Assembly (NCBI GenBank): GCA_003339415.1
Contig: PDHQ01000042.1
Span: 62,001 to 126,000 of the forward strand
Direction of reading: 5' to 3'
DNA length: 64,000 nt
From: Ophiocordyceps camponoti-saundersi (nom. inval.)
Lineage: Eukaryota > Ascomycota > Sordariomycetes > Hypocreales > Ophiocordycipitaceae
The notes beneath the pieces are model-generated. The model made no database searches. It was not told where the DNA came from and saw nothing but the letters and a program-made list of their open reading frames with translations. Position numbers and translations under genes: made by a program. Below, piece by piece: positions 32,752 through 42,592 of this stretch. Each line of letters begins with the position of its first letter. Positions within the stretch are counted from its first letter, which is position 1.

Positions 32752-34155
32752 GGTTAGCTAGATGGGCTCACTGCCTCGTGATCAAAGACGGAGGCTATGA
32801 AATGGGTGATTGATGTTGATAGCCTGGTCGATCAAATTAATGTGTGGATTAGGGCAGCTAATAGCCAAGCTGACCAATCATCCCCCTTTTTTTTTGGCTA
32901 GCCTCATCCAGCTCCCTCCCTCACTGTCAAGTTTACATTCCGCACCCCGCATCGCCATGATCCACAACCGACTTCGGCCAGATGACGAAAGTCGCTCTCT
33001 AGGTATCGAATCATGTACAATGCAGTCCTTCTGCTGATCGTCTCCCGCCTTCTTCTTTGAAAGGGCTTTATCCTTATGTTGTAGCGTGTATAGAGGTCTA
33101 CGGAACGGACCTACAAGGGGAAAAGGTGCGCAGTATGTACATATGTAGGACTCGTGGGCCGGGACGGAGCAAACAGTCCCTGGCAGCCGAGTACTGTGAA
33201 TATACGGAGAGTGTGCTGGTGTTGAGAATGAAGGGAAATTTGAACCATGTGCAGATGCTCCGCTCAAGTCGATGGAAAACGCCAGTTTCCTAAGATACCA
33301 GGACGCCTCGTCGTTGAAGCATTCCGCCTGGTTGAGTCAGTGCAGCGGCCCCTTGCCGCTATCGACTGCTTTCCGTCGTTGTACAACCCCAGCCGCAGTA
33401 GTTAAGCTAATTCAGGTATCCGGGATGTGGGAGCAGAGAGCCTGGCCCTTGCTAGTATGTTGTACATACGTAGGTCTTCCCCGGACATTATTCATGTCGT
33501 CGGGCTCTGTACGGACATATGTACGGATAGATTAGGCTAAGACACTAGGTAGGCATGAATGCCTTTTTTATCTCTATCGATATCATTTCATTGCTAAGGA
33601 GCAACGCCTTGGGCTGTTCAATTTCAGCCTCGGGGTCTTTTTAACCTTGAAGAGCAATGCTATCTAAAGACGATTGGGATAATGACACATTGCTGTAGAA
33701 GATATCTCGAAGTCATCTTCAAGACTAGGGCCTCTCGTTAAAGCCTATCACCGTGCAAGTCGAGACTACAGCATGCTTGGCAGGTAGCTCATTAACTGAA
33801 TGTATTTGCCTGACGCTGCACCAAAACGACGGCTCCTACCTGGCCCACACGCATGGGAAGAAGCAATTTAATGCTGAATTGCTAAGCCTCGCCTCTTAAA
33901 ACATGCCCATGGGGTCTGGTGAGCTGAGCTACGCGTATCAAAGCGGCCTTGACATGATTGTTGCGATTAGTGCTTCGCCCAACACTACACGCAGGTTGGC
34001 CCCCCAGCGTCGAATGACAGGGTACTTGAATAACGATAAAAGCCGGCAGAGCACCCTTCTTGTGAACGTTCCCTTGGCTGATTCGAAAAATCATTCGTCA
34101 GAACTCCAAGTCTCACTGATTCAATCTCTTGACACCGTCACTCTCTTCCATAAAG
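32752..34155. other. 1.4 kb spacer between the two toxin genes
   Basis: This spacer holds AT-richer DNA without a supported gene. It contains one copy (about 32852-32930) of a non-coding segment that recurs near 39823-39931. A TACGTAG/TACATA-rich portion lies near 33135-33150 and 33460-33540. The second toxin's promoter should lie in the last few hundred bases. Confidence 0.6.
32852..32930. repeat. dispersed non-coding repeat, copy A
   Basis: This segment shares ordered blocks with copy B at 39823-39931: CTAATAGC, a CAAGCTGACCA-like block, a C-rich then T-rich run, TTGGCTAGCCTC, TCCAG and CTCACTGTCAAG. The blocks are separated by small indels. The two copies flank the second toxin and the ADP-ribosylglycohydrolase gene. 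Confidence 0.65.
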
Positions 34156-37100
34156 ATGCTTCTACCATCGTTTGCAATATGTCTCCTCGTCCTGAAGACC
34201 GCCTTGGGACTACAAATACCTCATGACGAAGGAGATACATCTGAACTCAAGGTTGTTCGCGACCTATCGCGGATAAAAAGTCGAGGCCTCGACCATATTT
34301 ACTTTGGCGTGGAGGTTCCTGAGAGCACAAATGTGGAATATAAGAGAACGAAAATGACGTTTGAGGTAGACCCCCGGATGAAAGGACTTGGGCCAACCGA
34401 GGGTTTCTCATGGCGTGGCGAGAGGTCCTTCATGGAACACGGTAGACCTGTCACTCCTCGTGAAGCATTGATTATGTACGGAGGTATTCGACCAAGAAAC
34501 TACAACAGGGAAACAGGAAAGCCATATACTCTTGGGAGTATCTCGGACGAGTACAAGGCTTCTAGTCTATTTGAACATATCGGCGGCCAGACGAAAGATC
34601 TTACACGCTTCGTTTCGACAACTAAAGAATTGGGAATTGCGATTGAGTTTTCGGCAGTTATGGAGGATGGAAAACCAAGCCATATCTTTGTTCGGACACA
34701 TTATGACGACCACGTTATTCAGAAGATAAAAGACGCCCCAAATATGATCGATGCCCACGGCAGTATTGCAAATAGGGGGCCAGATGGAAAGTTTGTTAAA
34801 GGCCAGAATTATATACCCGCAGGCTACGAGAATCAAGTTGAATTCTCGGCCTTAGACGGCGTCCCTAAGGAGCAGGTCAAGGGGTATTTCCGTACAAAGG
34901 ACTTTCTCGAGAACCCAGGTCTGGCTGCGAGGGTGGCAAGGGGTGAAGAGCCTCATGAGTTCTTCGTCAAAAACAAAGATTACAACCCAAGATTCGACAC
35001 GTTAAAGCATAGTGGCGCTCGACCGGAGCTTGCCGGCTTCCCGCCATACAAAGGCTATACTCCAGACTCCGGAAAATTTGAGGCATGGGAGCAGGAGCCG
35101 TGGAAGGCCTACCACAAGGACAAGTTCTCGGAACTCTGCCATGCCCACAAGCAGCGAGTGGCGGTTTTCGCGGAAGAATCTACCCAGGCCACGCACCAGA
35201 GAGTCTGCGGAGGTCCGGCCAGGAGAGACGGAGGGCTACACAAGAGAGCCGGCGGAATGTGCGGCATCCGGGCAGACGGAGGGGTCATCAAGCCCGCGAA
35301 CAGGGGCTCCGTTGGCGGAAGTGATGCAACCAAGCAGGGCGACGGCCCGGACAGCGGCCAAAAGCGCAAGCGTCTCAACCGGAAGCAGCTAGTCCTGGCC
35401 GCCAAACAACGGGCGCTGGCTTTATACCAACAGCATACGAAAGAAATCGGGCTTGGAAGGCTAACGGAGAGATTTACCTCTATCAAGATGAGCTCGTTCA
35501 AGCCGCTAAAGTGGAAGATAGCGGGTTCGCTTGGTGGGCTAGTGGGCCCTACGATCGTTGATATAAAGGAAACATTCTCGAGGGAATCGAGTACCAAGGA
35601 GCGGGTAGCCGCCCTGACAGGTTGGATACCCGTCGTGGGATGCATAACGCAAGGCCTAGCGGATAAAGAGCGAGAACGGAAAAGCGTCAGCACCGCCGTA
35701 GATGCTTACCTTTGCGGCGTGGCCGACGTGCTCATGTTCGTCCCCGGGGGCGCAGTGATATCACTCGTGATACACGGGCTTCGACTAGGATTCCGTTTGA
35801 TAGAGCCTTTGATTTTGGCAAGAGACCCTCCGCCACATCATGAGATGCATGAGAGATACGTGGACGGGTGGGACGAGTACATGTCTAATGCTACCAAGAC
35901 CTTGGAGTCGGCGGAATCGATGCGCAGGTTGATCGCTCTATTAGAGCTTCAGGAACTGGACGCCGCAGTCTTGGCATCCCAAGCGTCTGGTCTAATCTAC
36001 GCAATTCAGCTGACGACTACAACCAATTCCACTCAAGACACAGCCACGGAGCCTCTGGAAGTGCAATTTATTCATCAAGGTGACGAATCTGAAGGTACAT
36101 TAACATTCGTGAAAAGCAACGAAACCACGGAGCATGGGCCCGGTGAGGCTGAAATAGAGGAAAGCTACCTTGAAAGAAGGAAACTGTTTCGAAAAGAAGT
36201 AGAAGCGACTTTCCGGAAGAGTCTCGAGGATGCCTACAGAGCATACGATGAAAAGTTCCAAGAACAACAAGTTCGCTGGCTGGATGCCCATTTCAAGCCG
36301 TGGGACGAGGATCATTTCCAAAACTACGTCGACAAGACGGTAAAGTCGGGGCTTTGGTTCCAAAATTTGCCGGTATCCGACAATGTCAAGAAAATCGGCT
36401 ATATTCCACCTGTTTTCGTAGCATCCTTGCTAATTAAGCAAGCAGAAATCGTATGGGGTTTCTTGGCGACTGTGCCCGCGATCGTGACCGACGGTATTGC
36501 AAGGGACACGGGCTTGACGGAGAAGAAACGAGAATTACGAGACGCCTACTTGGAAGCATTTCGCCTAGCATACGCACGAGAAGGGCACGGCTTACAGCCT
36601 GGGCCTCAGCCCGAAAGGATGTCTCCGGTATTCGACAAAGTCTTCGACTACCTGGTACGTCACAAGTCCCGCCTCTGCTTCTTCTCTGCCGGGGTGTGAA
36701 GCTGAGGATAGGTGGCGCGTAGAACCATTTCCACTCGTCCGAAGTCAAGATCTGCTACGATTGCCGTCGTTGCGCCGAGGCTGCCGGAAAATCGGTCGAT
36801 ACATCCACAGACCAATGCCCAACGGACGTTCCATGCGGCTACTACGGCTCCTGTGATGATCTCGAAGCGGTGTGTCAACAACGCCAGACATGAACGGGAC
36901 AGACGCAGACCGACTGACATACCATATTGGATCTAGGTCATGAGAAAACTCCAACGTCGCGAAGACGCGCTGAAACGCGAACAGGAGATGACGGAACCTT
37001 CCCCGGTAAGTAGCCCTTCCTGGTACTCCGCGCACACGAAGACCTCGCTAACTTGGCCGGGCCACTTTAGGAACCAGACGATCAAGGGTCTTGCGAGAAA

Positions 37101-37403
37101 TGCGTTGAGAGGATATCTGCGTCAGGGGGCTTGACTACAATCCCGGCTTGCCATATTGATCATGTCGGCAAATGGTTTTGCAAGGACGATAGAAGCCCGA
37201 CTCACCATAACTCTCTTAAATCTTGTCGCGCCGTCTGCAGGAGGACACCAGAGCAGAAGATGGTGTGCGACTATACAGACGGGGTATGGCTTTGCTTCGA
37301 TGACAAGGGGTCGCAGGCCTCAATGTTTTGGCACCTCACTAAGGAACATTGTCAGCCCTACTGCACTGGGCGGTGCCGCCGATGCCACTGGGAAAACGCC
37401 TAA
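34156..37403 (+). CDS. enterotoxin-A-type ADP-ribosyltransferase 2 (secreted)
   Basis: Exons 34156-36654, 36723-36869, 36937-37005 and 37071-37403 encode 1015 residues. The start is the ATG that opens a good signal peptide (MLLPSFAICLLVLKTALG), nine codons inside the longest frame. The N-terminal R-S-E-type ADP-ribosyltransferase domain shows SWRGERS (R87), RFVSTTKE (S154-T155-T156) and QVEFSAL followed by QVKGYF. The acidic catalytic pair is thus QxE (Q227, E229) rather than ExE. A central hydrophobic region (about 479-550) resembles that of the first toxin. The first exon would end 15 codons later at a stop if its GTACGT donor were ignored. Splicing adds three short exons encoding a C-terminal Cys-rich module with about 20 cysteines. 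Coding continuity is intact; host target unknown. Confidence 0.8.
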
Positions 37404-37617
37404 GTACCTATCCATAGGTAGATCTATCCGTACGGAAACACCCCGCATGAACAGAACCTGTGACACGAGGTGTGGTGATGAATGACGGAGGACCCATGTA
37501 GGAGTAAGGACAGGACTCTAGGAGGAAACCCCTGAGCGGAGGCTACTCTGTTGTCACGTGACCGAAAATGTGATAGGTCATAGCCGAGCCGGGCCGGGCC
37601 GAGATACAAAAACATGC

Positions 37618-38982
37618 ATGTCTTTCCCCAGCATGGCTCAGAATCTCGGCCAACCGGCCTTGGCTGCTCTTGCGCGTCAAACCGTCCATGACCGCATCCT
37701 CGGCTGCCTCGTCGGGTCCGCCCTTGGCGACGCCATCGGCCTCTACACCGAGTTCCTCTCCGGCGACGAAGCAGCCCGGTCCTACCCCTTTCGCTCCTTC
37801 ACCCTCCTTCCAGAGCCGCAAGCCACACCGTTCCGGCACGACGCCCATCGCAACCCGCACCAGCCCGGCGAATGGACCGACGATACCGACCATGCCCTGC
37901 TTATCCTCCTCTCCTTCCTGCACGCAGACGGAGCCGAGCCGAGCCCGGCCGACTTCGCCTCCCGGCTGAGAATTTGGGTACAGCAGGGCCTGCGCGCCCT
38001 CGATACTCTGCCCCTGGGCCTGGGCCGAACCGTCGGTGCCATCGTAAGGAATAAGGCCTATATTGAAGACCCGGAGGCCGCGGCGAGGCGGCACTGGATC
38101 GGCAGCGACTATAACGCGGCTCCTAACGGCAGTCTGATGCGCACGCACCCGCTCGGGCTTATATGTCTATATAAAACGCTCGACGAAGCTTTCGACGTTG
38201 CCGCCGCCTACTCTGCCGTTACCCACGTCGACCCTCGTTGCCTTATATCGTGCGCTATCGGAACCGCCCTAGTTCGCGGCCTGGTACGCCACGAGGTGAG
38301 CACCGAGGAGCATATCGACGACGTTATCGATAGGGCCGTGGCCTGGTACGGCGCCTATCGCGCCCGCCAGCTCGCCCAGAGCCCGTGCCGCGCCGACGAG
38401 CCGGAGCTAGACGTCGACGAGCTTAGGCGCCACACGACGGTTAGCGGCCTAGCCCACCTCCGACTAGACGACGCTCTCAAGATAGGCTACGTATATAAGA
38501 CGCTCGGCTCCGGAATCTACCTCCTCCGCGCGGCCATGGGCAAGACGGCGGCGTCGGGCGGGACGGCGACATCGCAACTCGGCCTGTTCGAGCCGCTCGT
38601 GGTGGACCTGATTATGCGGGGCGGCGACGCCGACACCAACGCCTGCTTCGCCGGCGCTCTCCTCGGCGCCTACGCCGGCTTCAAGGCCCTGCCGCCGCAC
38701 TGGCGCGACGGCCTCCGTCACGGCGCCTGGCTGCTGGCCAAGGCCGAGGCGCTGAGCAGGCTGCTGGGCGCTGCCGACGGACGCTACAGCAGCGCCGACG
38801 ACCGGGATACGGCGCCCGATGGCGGCAGGGGCTTCCTTACCGAGTCGCAGATGGACGAGAGGATGATGCTGCTGCAGGCCCGCATGACGGACGAGCAGGG
38901 GAGAAGGTCGGGCCAGCAGGGGGCGGGCGGCGGGGGCAAGGGCCGCAAGTGGTTGGCTTTGCGGCGCAGCTCGAAGCCATGA
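37618..38982 (+). CDS. ADP-ribosylglycohydrolase (ARH/DraG family)
   Basis: A single exon encodes 454 residues from the ATG at 37618 (a second in-frame ATG is at 37633; the longest frame opens at a GTG). The DraG fold signatures are present: GCLVGSALGDAIG near the N terminus, the metal-binding GEWTDDTDHAL, the PNGSLMRTHPLG block, and GGDADTNACFAGALLGAY, which supplies the second metal-binding aspartates. Family members use two Mg ions to remove ADP-ribose from arginine, serine or other acceptors. No signal peptide is seen, so the enzyme should act inside the cell. It lies 214 bases downstream of the second ADP-ribosyltransferase toxin in the same direction. A Gly-rich, basic tail follows the domain. 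Homologues exist in many fungi without toxins, so the neighbourhood does not by itself prove a joint role. Confidence 0.88.
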   Translation: MSFPSMAQNLGQPALAALARQTVHDRILGCLVGSALGDAIGLYTEFLSGDEAARSYPFRSFTLLPEPQATPFRHDAHRNPHQPGEWTDDTDHALLILLSFLHADGAEPSPADFASRLRIWVQQGLRALDTLPLGLGRTVGAIVRNKAYIEDPEAAARRHWIGSDYNAAPNGSLMRTHPLGLICLYKTLDEAFDVAAAYSAVTHVDPRCLISCAIGTALVRGLVRHEVSTEEHIDDVIDRAVAWYGAYRARQLAQSPCRADEPELDVDELRRHTTVSGLAHLRLDDALKIGYVYKTLGSGIYLLRAAMGKTAASGGTATSQLGLFEPLVVDLIMRGGDADTNACFAGALLGAYAGFKALPPHWRDGLRHGAWLLAKAEALSRLLGAADGRYSSADDRDTAPDGGRGFLTESQMDERMMLLQARMTDEQGRRSGQQGAGGGGKGRKWLALRRSSKP

Positions 38983-39647
38983 CGGTGATGCGATACCAGA
39001 CATGAGCGGTGATGGGTACCGACGACGACGACGACGACGACTATGCTTGTCACACACAGCCTTTTATTCCACGGTGGAGAGAGAACTCATTAAACGGTAT
39101 CCGTACACCTCTTGAGTGTACATACGGTCTGACCTTGCGAGTATACAGACCAAGCTCAGATCGCGATACCTGGTAAGCATGTACCAACTCTCAGATTTGT
39201 GCAGCAGATGGGATTTGCTGATGACGGCTTTATCACCATCTATCCAACAAGAACCTACTCTGCACAAGGCGCGAGCTCTACATACATACACCAACGAGAC
39301 CATCCTTGGCCGCTACGGCTGGCTGCTCCCTATCCCTGAGAAAGAAAGGATAGTGCCTCAAAGCGGCAGAACGGTCGTGCTCAATTTGACCTAAGGATGA
39401 TGATCTGTCTAGAAGAGGGGGAGAGGGGTCGTGCCAATTTATGCCCCAAGCCGTACCAAACGTGCCTTCCATGGCAGGGCGTCATACCTGCCCATCACCC
39501 TGCTAGGAGCCCAGCGTCTGGTAACTTGCAGGTGCTTCTTCTTGCTTCACAGATTGCTCTATCCTAGGAGTTTGGGGCCTAGTTAAAGCGTTGATCCGTC
39601 TGTGAAGAAGGTGTCTGCGGAGAGACGTGGATACCATGTTTATAAGC

Positions 39648-39690
39648 TACCTACCTACATACCTAGGTAGGTAGGTAGGTAGGTAGGTAT
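39648..39690. repeat. TACC/GGTA palindrome
   Basis: CTACCTACCTACATACCTA is followed at once by GGTAGGTAGG units, forming a near-perfect inverted repeat able to fold as a hairpin. It is the largest of several such elements in the window. Confidence 0.85.
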
Positions 39691-39822
39691 CCTCGCTTCT
39701 TCCCTGTCTTAGGCTGGGGCGTTCCTTCTGGTGAAGAGGGAGCTATGTATGTAGGTGCTGTAAGTCGATTAATTTTGCGATGTGTGTGAAGCTACGGATA
39801 GAAAATTCTAAATGCCCTTGTG

Positions 39823-39931
39823 GGCGGCTAATAGCAAACGATCACCTGACCAAGCTGACACATCCCTCCCCTTTTTTTGGCTAGCCTCCTCCAGTTGGCC
39901 GCCAGTGCCACTGCGTGCCCCTCACTGTCAA
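39823..39931. repeat. dispersed non-coding repeat, copy B
   Basis: Counterpart of the segment at 32852-32930: same order of CTAATAGC, CAAGCTGAC, C/T-run, TTGGCTAGCCTC and CTCACTGTCAAG blocks, with about 30 extra bases inserted. It probably marks an old duplication of flanking DNA. Confidence 0.65.
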
Positions 39932-40696
39932 GCCACACCCAAGGCGGCGGCGCGTCCCGCCCGATTCCGTGGCGCTTTCTAGACTTCACCTGTATTGATA
40001 AGGCTGAGGACCTCGTAGACCTATTTTTTTTTTCTCTTCTTCACAGTCTCATCACTAACATGCATATAAAGATGACATTCACACATCTGCGTCATCCAGC
40101 TGTGTAAGCTACCAGGGGATCGATCTAAGACGAAATAACGCGAGTCTCGACGGCTTTTCCAATGATCTGCAGTTATATACTTCTTCCTTTTCGTAAGACG
40201 CTGCGTATTTGGTCAAGGATGAGAGGCAGAAAGGATTCCTGACGGAAGATGCACGCTCCTGGTCGTGATGCTTCTACAGGATCGTGCCTGAAACCGACTC
40301 TACCAACATACGGTCCTGAATCTCGGCTCACAAACTACGTCAGTTCGGCGTTGCATCGCCCCCTTACGATGCTAGCATCTTTCAACGTGTCAGGGCGTAG
40401 GCTTAAGCCCTTCGAAGGACAAGACTCGTTCCTGCAGGCCGCATAAGCCACTGTGATCTGACGCCATGTATGTATATACATAGGTCTTGGGGTCCAAAGA
40501 ACGCCGTGGGGGTCTGCCGGCTGGGGCGAGGCGAAGCTGCAGACAGATGTGACAGGTAAACACCGAATCCGTATTGATGACGCGGAGGACCTCGTAAACC
40601 TTGCTTACTCGGTCTTCATCGTGGAACCTCTTCAACCCCTGAGAGGATGGACATTGACGTTTCCCAGCATGTCATGTTTCGGGGAAGATCTTGGGG

Positions 40697-40703
40697 TATA
40701 AAA
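40697..40703 (+). promoter_or_regulatory. TATA box of NLP gene
   Basis: A TATAAAA element sits 93-99 bases before the NLP start codon, a normal fungal distance, in an otherwise GC-richer stretch. A TATAAAG-containing stretch also occurs in the decayed upstream copy near 40065. Confidence 0.6.
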
Positions 40704-40795
40704 TCTGCTCGAGTGCCTGCCTACCTTTGTGTGAATCAGCATCTTGAAATCACTTCTTTTACACAGTCTCATCATCAATATCAGACAAGGCAAAC

Positions 40796-41591
40796 ATGGT
40801 TACCTTTTCTCAACTCACTCTCGGCTTGGCTGCGGCAGCCTCTGTTTCCGCATCGGTTATCAAGCCACGACTTGCTCACGACAAGGTCGAGGCCTTTCCC
40901 GAGACGGTGCCTGATGATCTGACCGGGAAGCTCTACAAGAGGTTCAAGCCTTGGCTTCACATCATCCACGGCTGTACGCCCTACCCGGCCGTCGACGGCC
41001 AGGGGAACACAAAGTAAGTCAATCATGAAGCAATCTTGAAAGTTTTCAACGAGACTAACCGCTTTCCTTCCCCCCTTTTTTTCCAGTGACGGTCTGGACA
41101 AAGGTGACGGAGATGAATCCAACGAGTGTGATCACAGCGTAGGCCAGGTCTATGCTCGCAGCGCGGAAAAGGACGGCATGTTCGCCATCATGTACGCCTG
41201 GTATTTCCCCAAAGACGTCCCCAGCGTGGGCTTGGGCCATCGACATGACTGGGAGAACGTCGTGCTATGGTTCTCGGAAAAGAGCGAGACTGCCAGGTAT
41301 CTCGGAATCGCCATCTCTGCCCACGGAGGCTACGCAAAGTATCGCCAGGGAAGCGACAAGGTCACATGGGACGGAGACAGGGGTTTGATCGCCTATACCA
41401 ACACGTGGCCTATCAACCACCACCTGGATACCACCAAGGACAAGCCCAGCGGAGATGTGCCGTTGATTGCTTGGGAGAGTCTGCCCAAGGCGTCTTGGGA
41501 TGCTCTTCAGGCCAAGAACTGGGAAGATGCCGACTTGTCGTTTAGCGACAAGAACTTTGACAAACTGCTTGGAGACTCTAAGATGGGTTGA
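40796..41591 (+). CDS. NLP (necrosis- and ethylene-inducing-like) protein
   Basis: Exons 40796-41013 and 41087-41591 encode 240 residues. A signal peptide covers about residues 1-20. The NPP1 domain follows, with the hallmark heptapeptide GHRHDWE at 123-129 and a conserved cysteine pair (C60 in HGCTPYPAVD, C87 in NECDHSVGQVY), as in type 1 NLPs. The motif residues that coordinate the divalent metal (His, Asp, Glu) are intact. In plant pathogens NLPs bind sphingolipids of eudicot membranes and lyse them, but many NLPs in non-plant-pathogenic fungi are non-cytolytic; activity cannot be read from sequence alone. The gene lies in the same block as the two ADP-ribosyltransferases. A TATA box and pyrimidine-rich leader precede it. 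Confidence 0.92.
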
Positions 41592-42160
41592 TTCATGTCG
41601 GTGGTGATTTGCTGCTGGATTGGAGGGATGAAGCAACCAGCTACAACCCTTGCATTCACCAGTTCTCTACTTCTTCACTTCTTTCAACTTTCCCAGTCTC
41701 AATCAAGACTTGTATAATTGTCAAGCCTACAATTCAAGATCAATGACAAGGCAGTTTCTTCGTGGGTCGCGAGATGAGCCTTGAAGCTATCTCAGGAATC
41801 CAAAGTTTAGATCGACCGCTGTTACATCGTAAAGCGCCTCTCGATATAAGGCAGATCTGCAAGGCAAGCAAGCTAATGCACGTTTAAGCCCTAAGCCGAG
41901 CTGCGTCTGTCAAGACTGTTACACCAAGGTTACCGTTCTACAGCGTGAAGTGCATGAATGAACAGGGTATAGTTGAATCGGTGCTACATCAAATAGGCTT
42001 CAAAGCTAGGAACCAATGAATTGATGAGGGTCATCAGAAAAAGGGGGGGAAACGGGAAGAACGAAAAACGACAGAGACAAAACCAAGTCCATTGCCAGAT
42101 CATGAGAATGAACCGTAGTTGACAACTAGCATCTCACTCTTAAATTCAACATCATAAGCC
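41592..42160. other. convergent spacer
   Basis: This is the 3' flanks of the NLP gene and the minus-strand secreted-protein gene. The DNA is AT-richer, with no coding frame and no clear repeat. Confidence 0.6.
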
Positions 42161-42592
42161 TCAATGAGACGCAAGAAATCCCTCCTCTTCCAGGATATCT
42201 TCCTTGTTACGAGCATTAGCACTCCTCGACTTGTCCTCCTCGGCCTTCTTCAAGCTATCCGCCCAACGATCACGGAGTATCATCTCGGTAACAGTGAGCA
42301 ATTCCGTGTCATAGCGGTCTTCAAACGCCGCATATTCCTGCTCACAGCCCATTCTTTCAGCTATGTCCCGTAAGCTGTCCAAGTTTTTCTGCCACCCAGG
42401 CTTGTCGGTTTCTTCTTTAAAGTCTGGGGCTCTTGAAGAGACCTTGGCTCTTTCGTACAATGCCCAGTACTTGACCTCTTTGAGCTGTTTTTCGTCACAT
42501 TTCTTCGTTACTTGACTTTCGGTAGCGTCGTTTGTAGGCGCTGCTGCGGCTATGCCTGCGAGGAGGATACAGGTTGCCGTGGAGACCTTCAT
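42161..42592 (-). CDS. small secreted two-cysteine protein
   Basis: A single exon encodes 143 residues. The ATG at 42592 opens a compact signal peptide (MKVSTATCILLAGIAAAAP); the frame extends 32 codons upstream but without signal-like sequence. After cleavage the mature protein is charged and helical, with two cysteines (KKCDEK and MGCEQE) that could form one disulfide. Lys/Glu-rich helices run to an SANARNKEDILEEEGF tail. No family is recognised. Size, secretion and location between an NLP and a cell-wall glucanase fit an effector-like protein. A TATTTAA-like element lies about 160 bases upstream. Confidence 0.7.
   Translation of the reverse strand: MKVSTATCILLAGIAAAAPTNDATESQVTKKCDEKQLKEVKYWALYERAKVSSRAPDFKEETDKPGWQKNLDSLRDIAERMGCEQEYAAFEDRYDTELLTVTEMILRDRWADSLKKAEEDKSRSANARNKEDILEEEGFLASH

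Larger units (their letters stand above)
38983..40795. other. 1.8 kb spacer with duplicated promoter-like DNA
   Basis: This spacer holds a CTACCTA/GGTAGGTA palindrome at about 39648-39690, copy B of the dispersed repeat (39823-39931), a decayed copy (about 39985-40075) of sequence found again directly upstream of the NLP gene (about 40560-40795), and the NLP promoter. No intact gene is supported. Confidence 0.6.
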
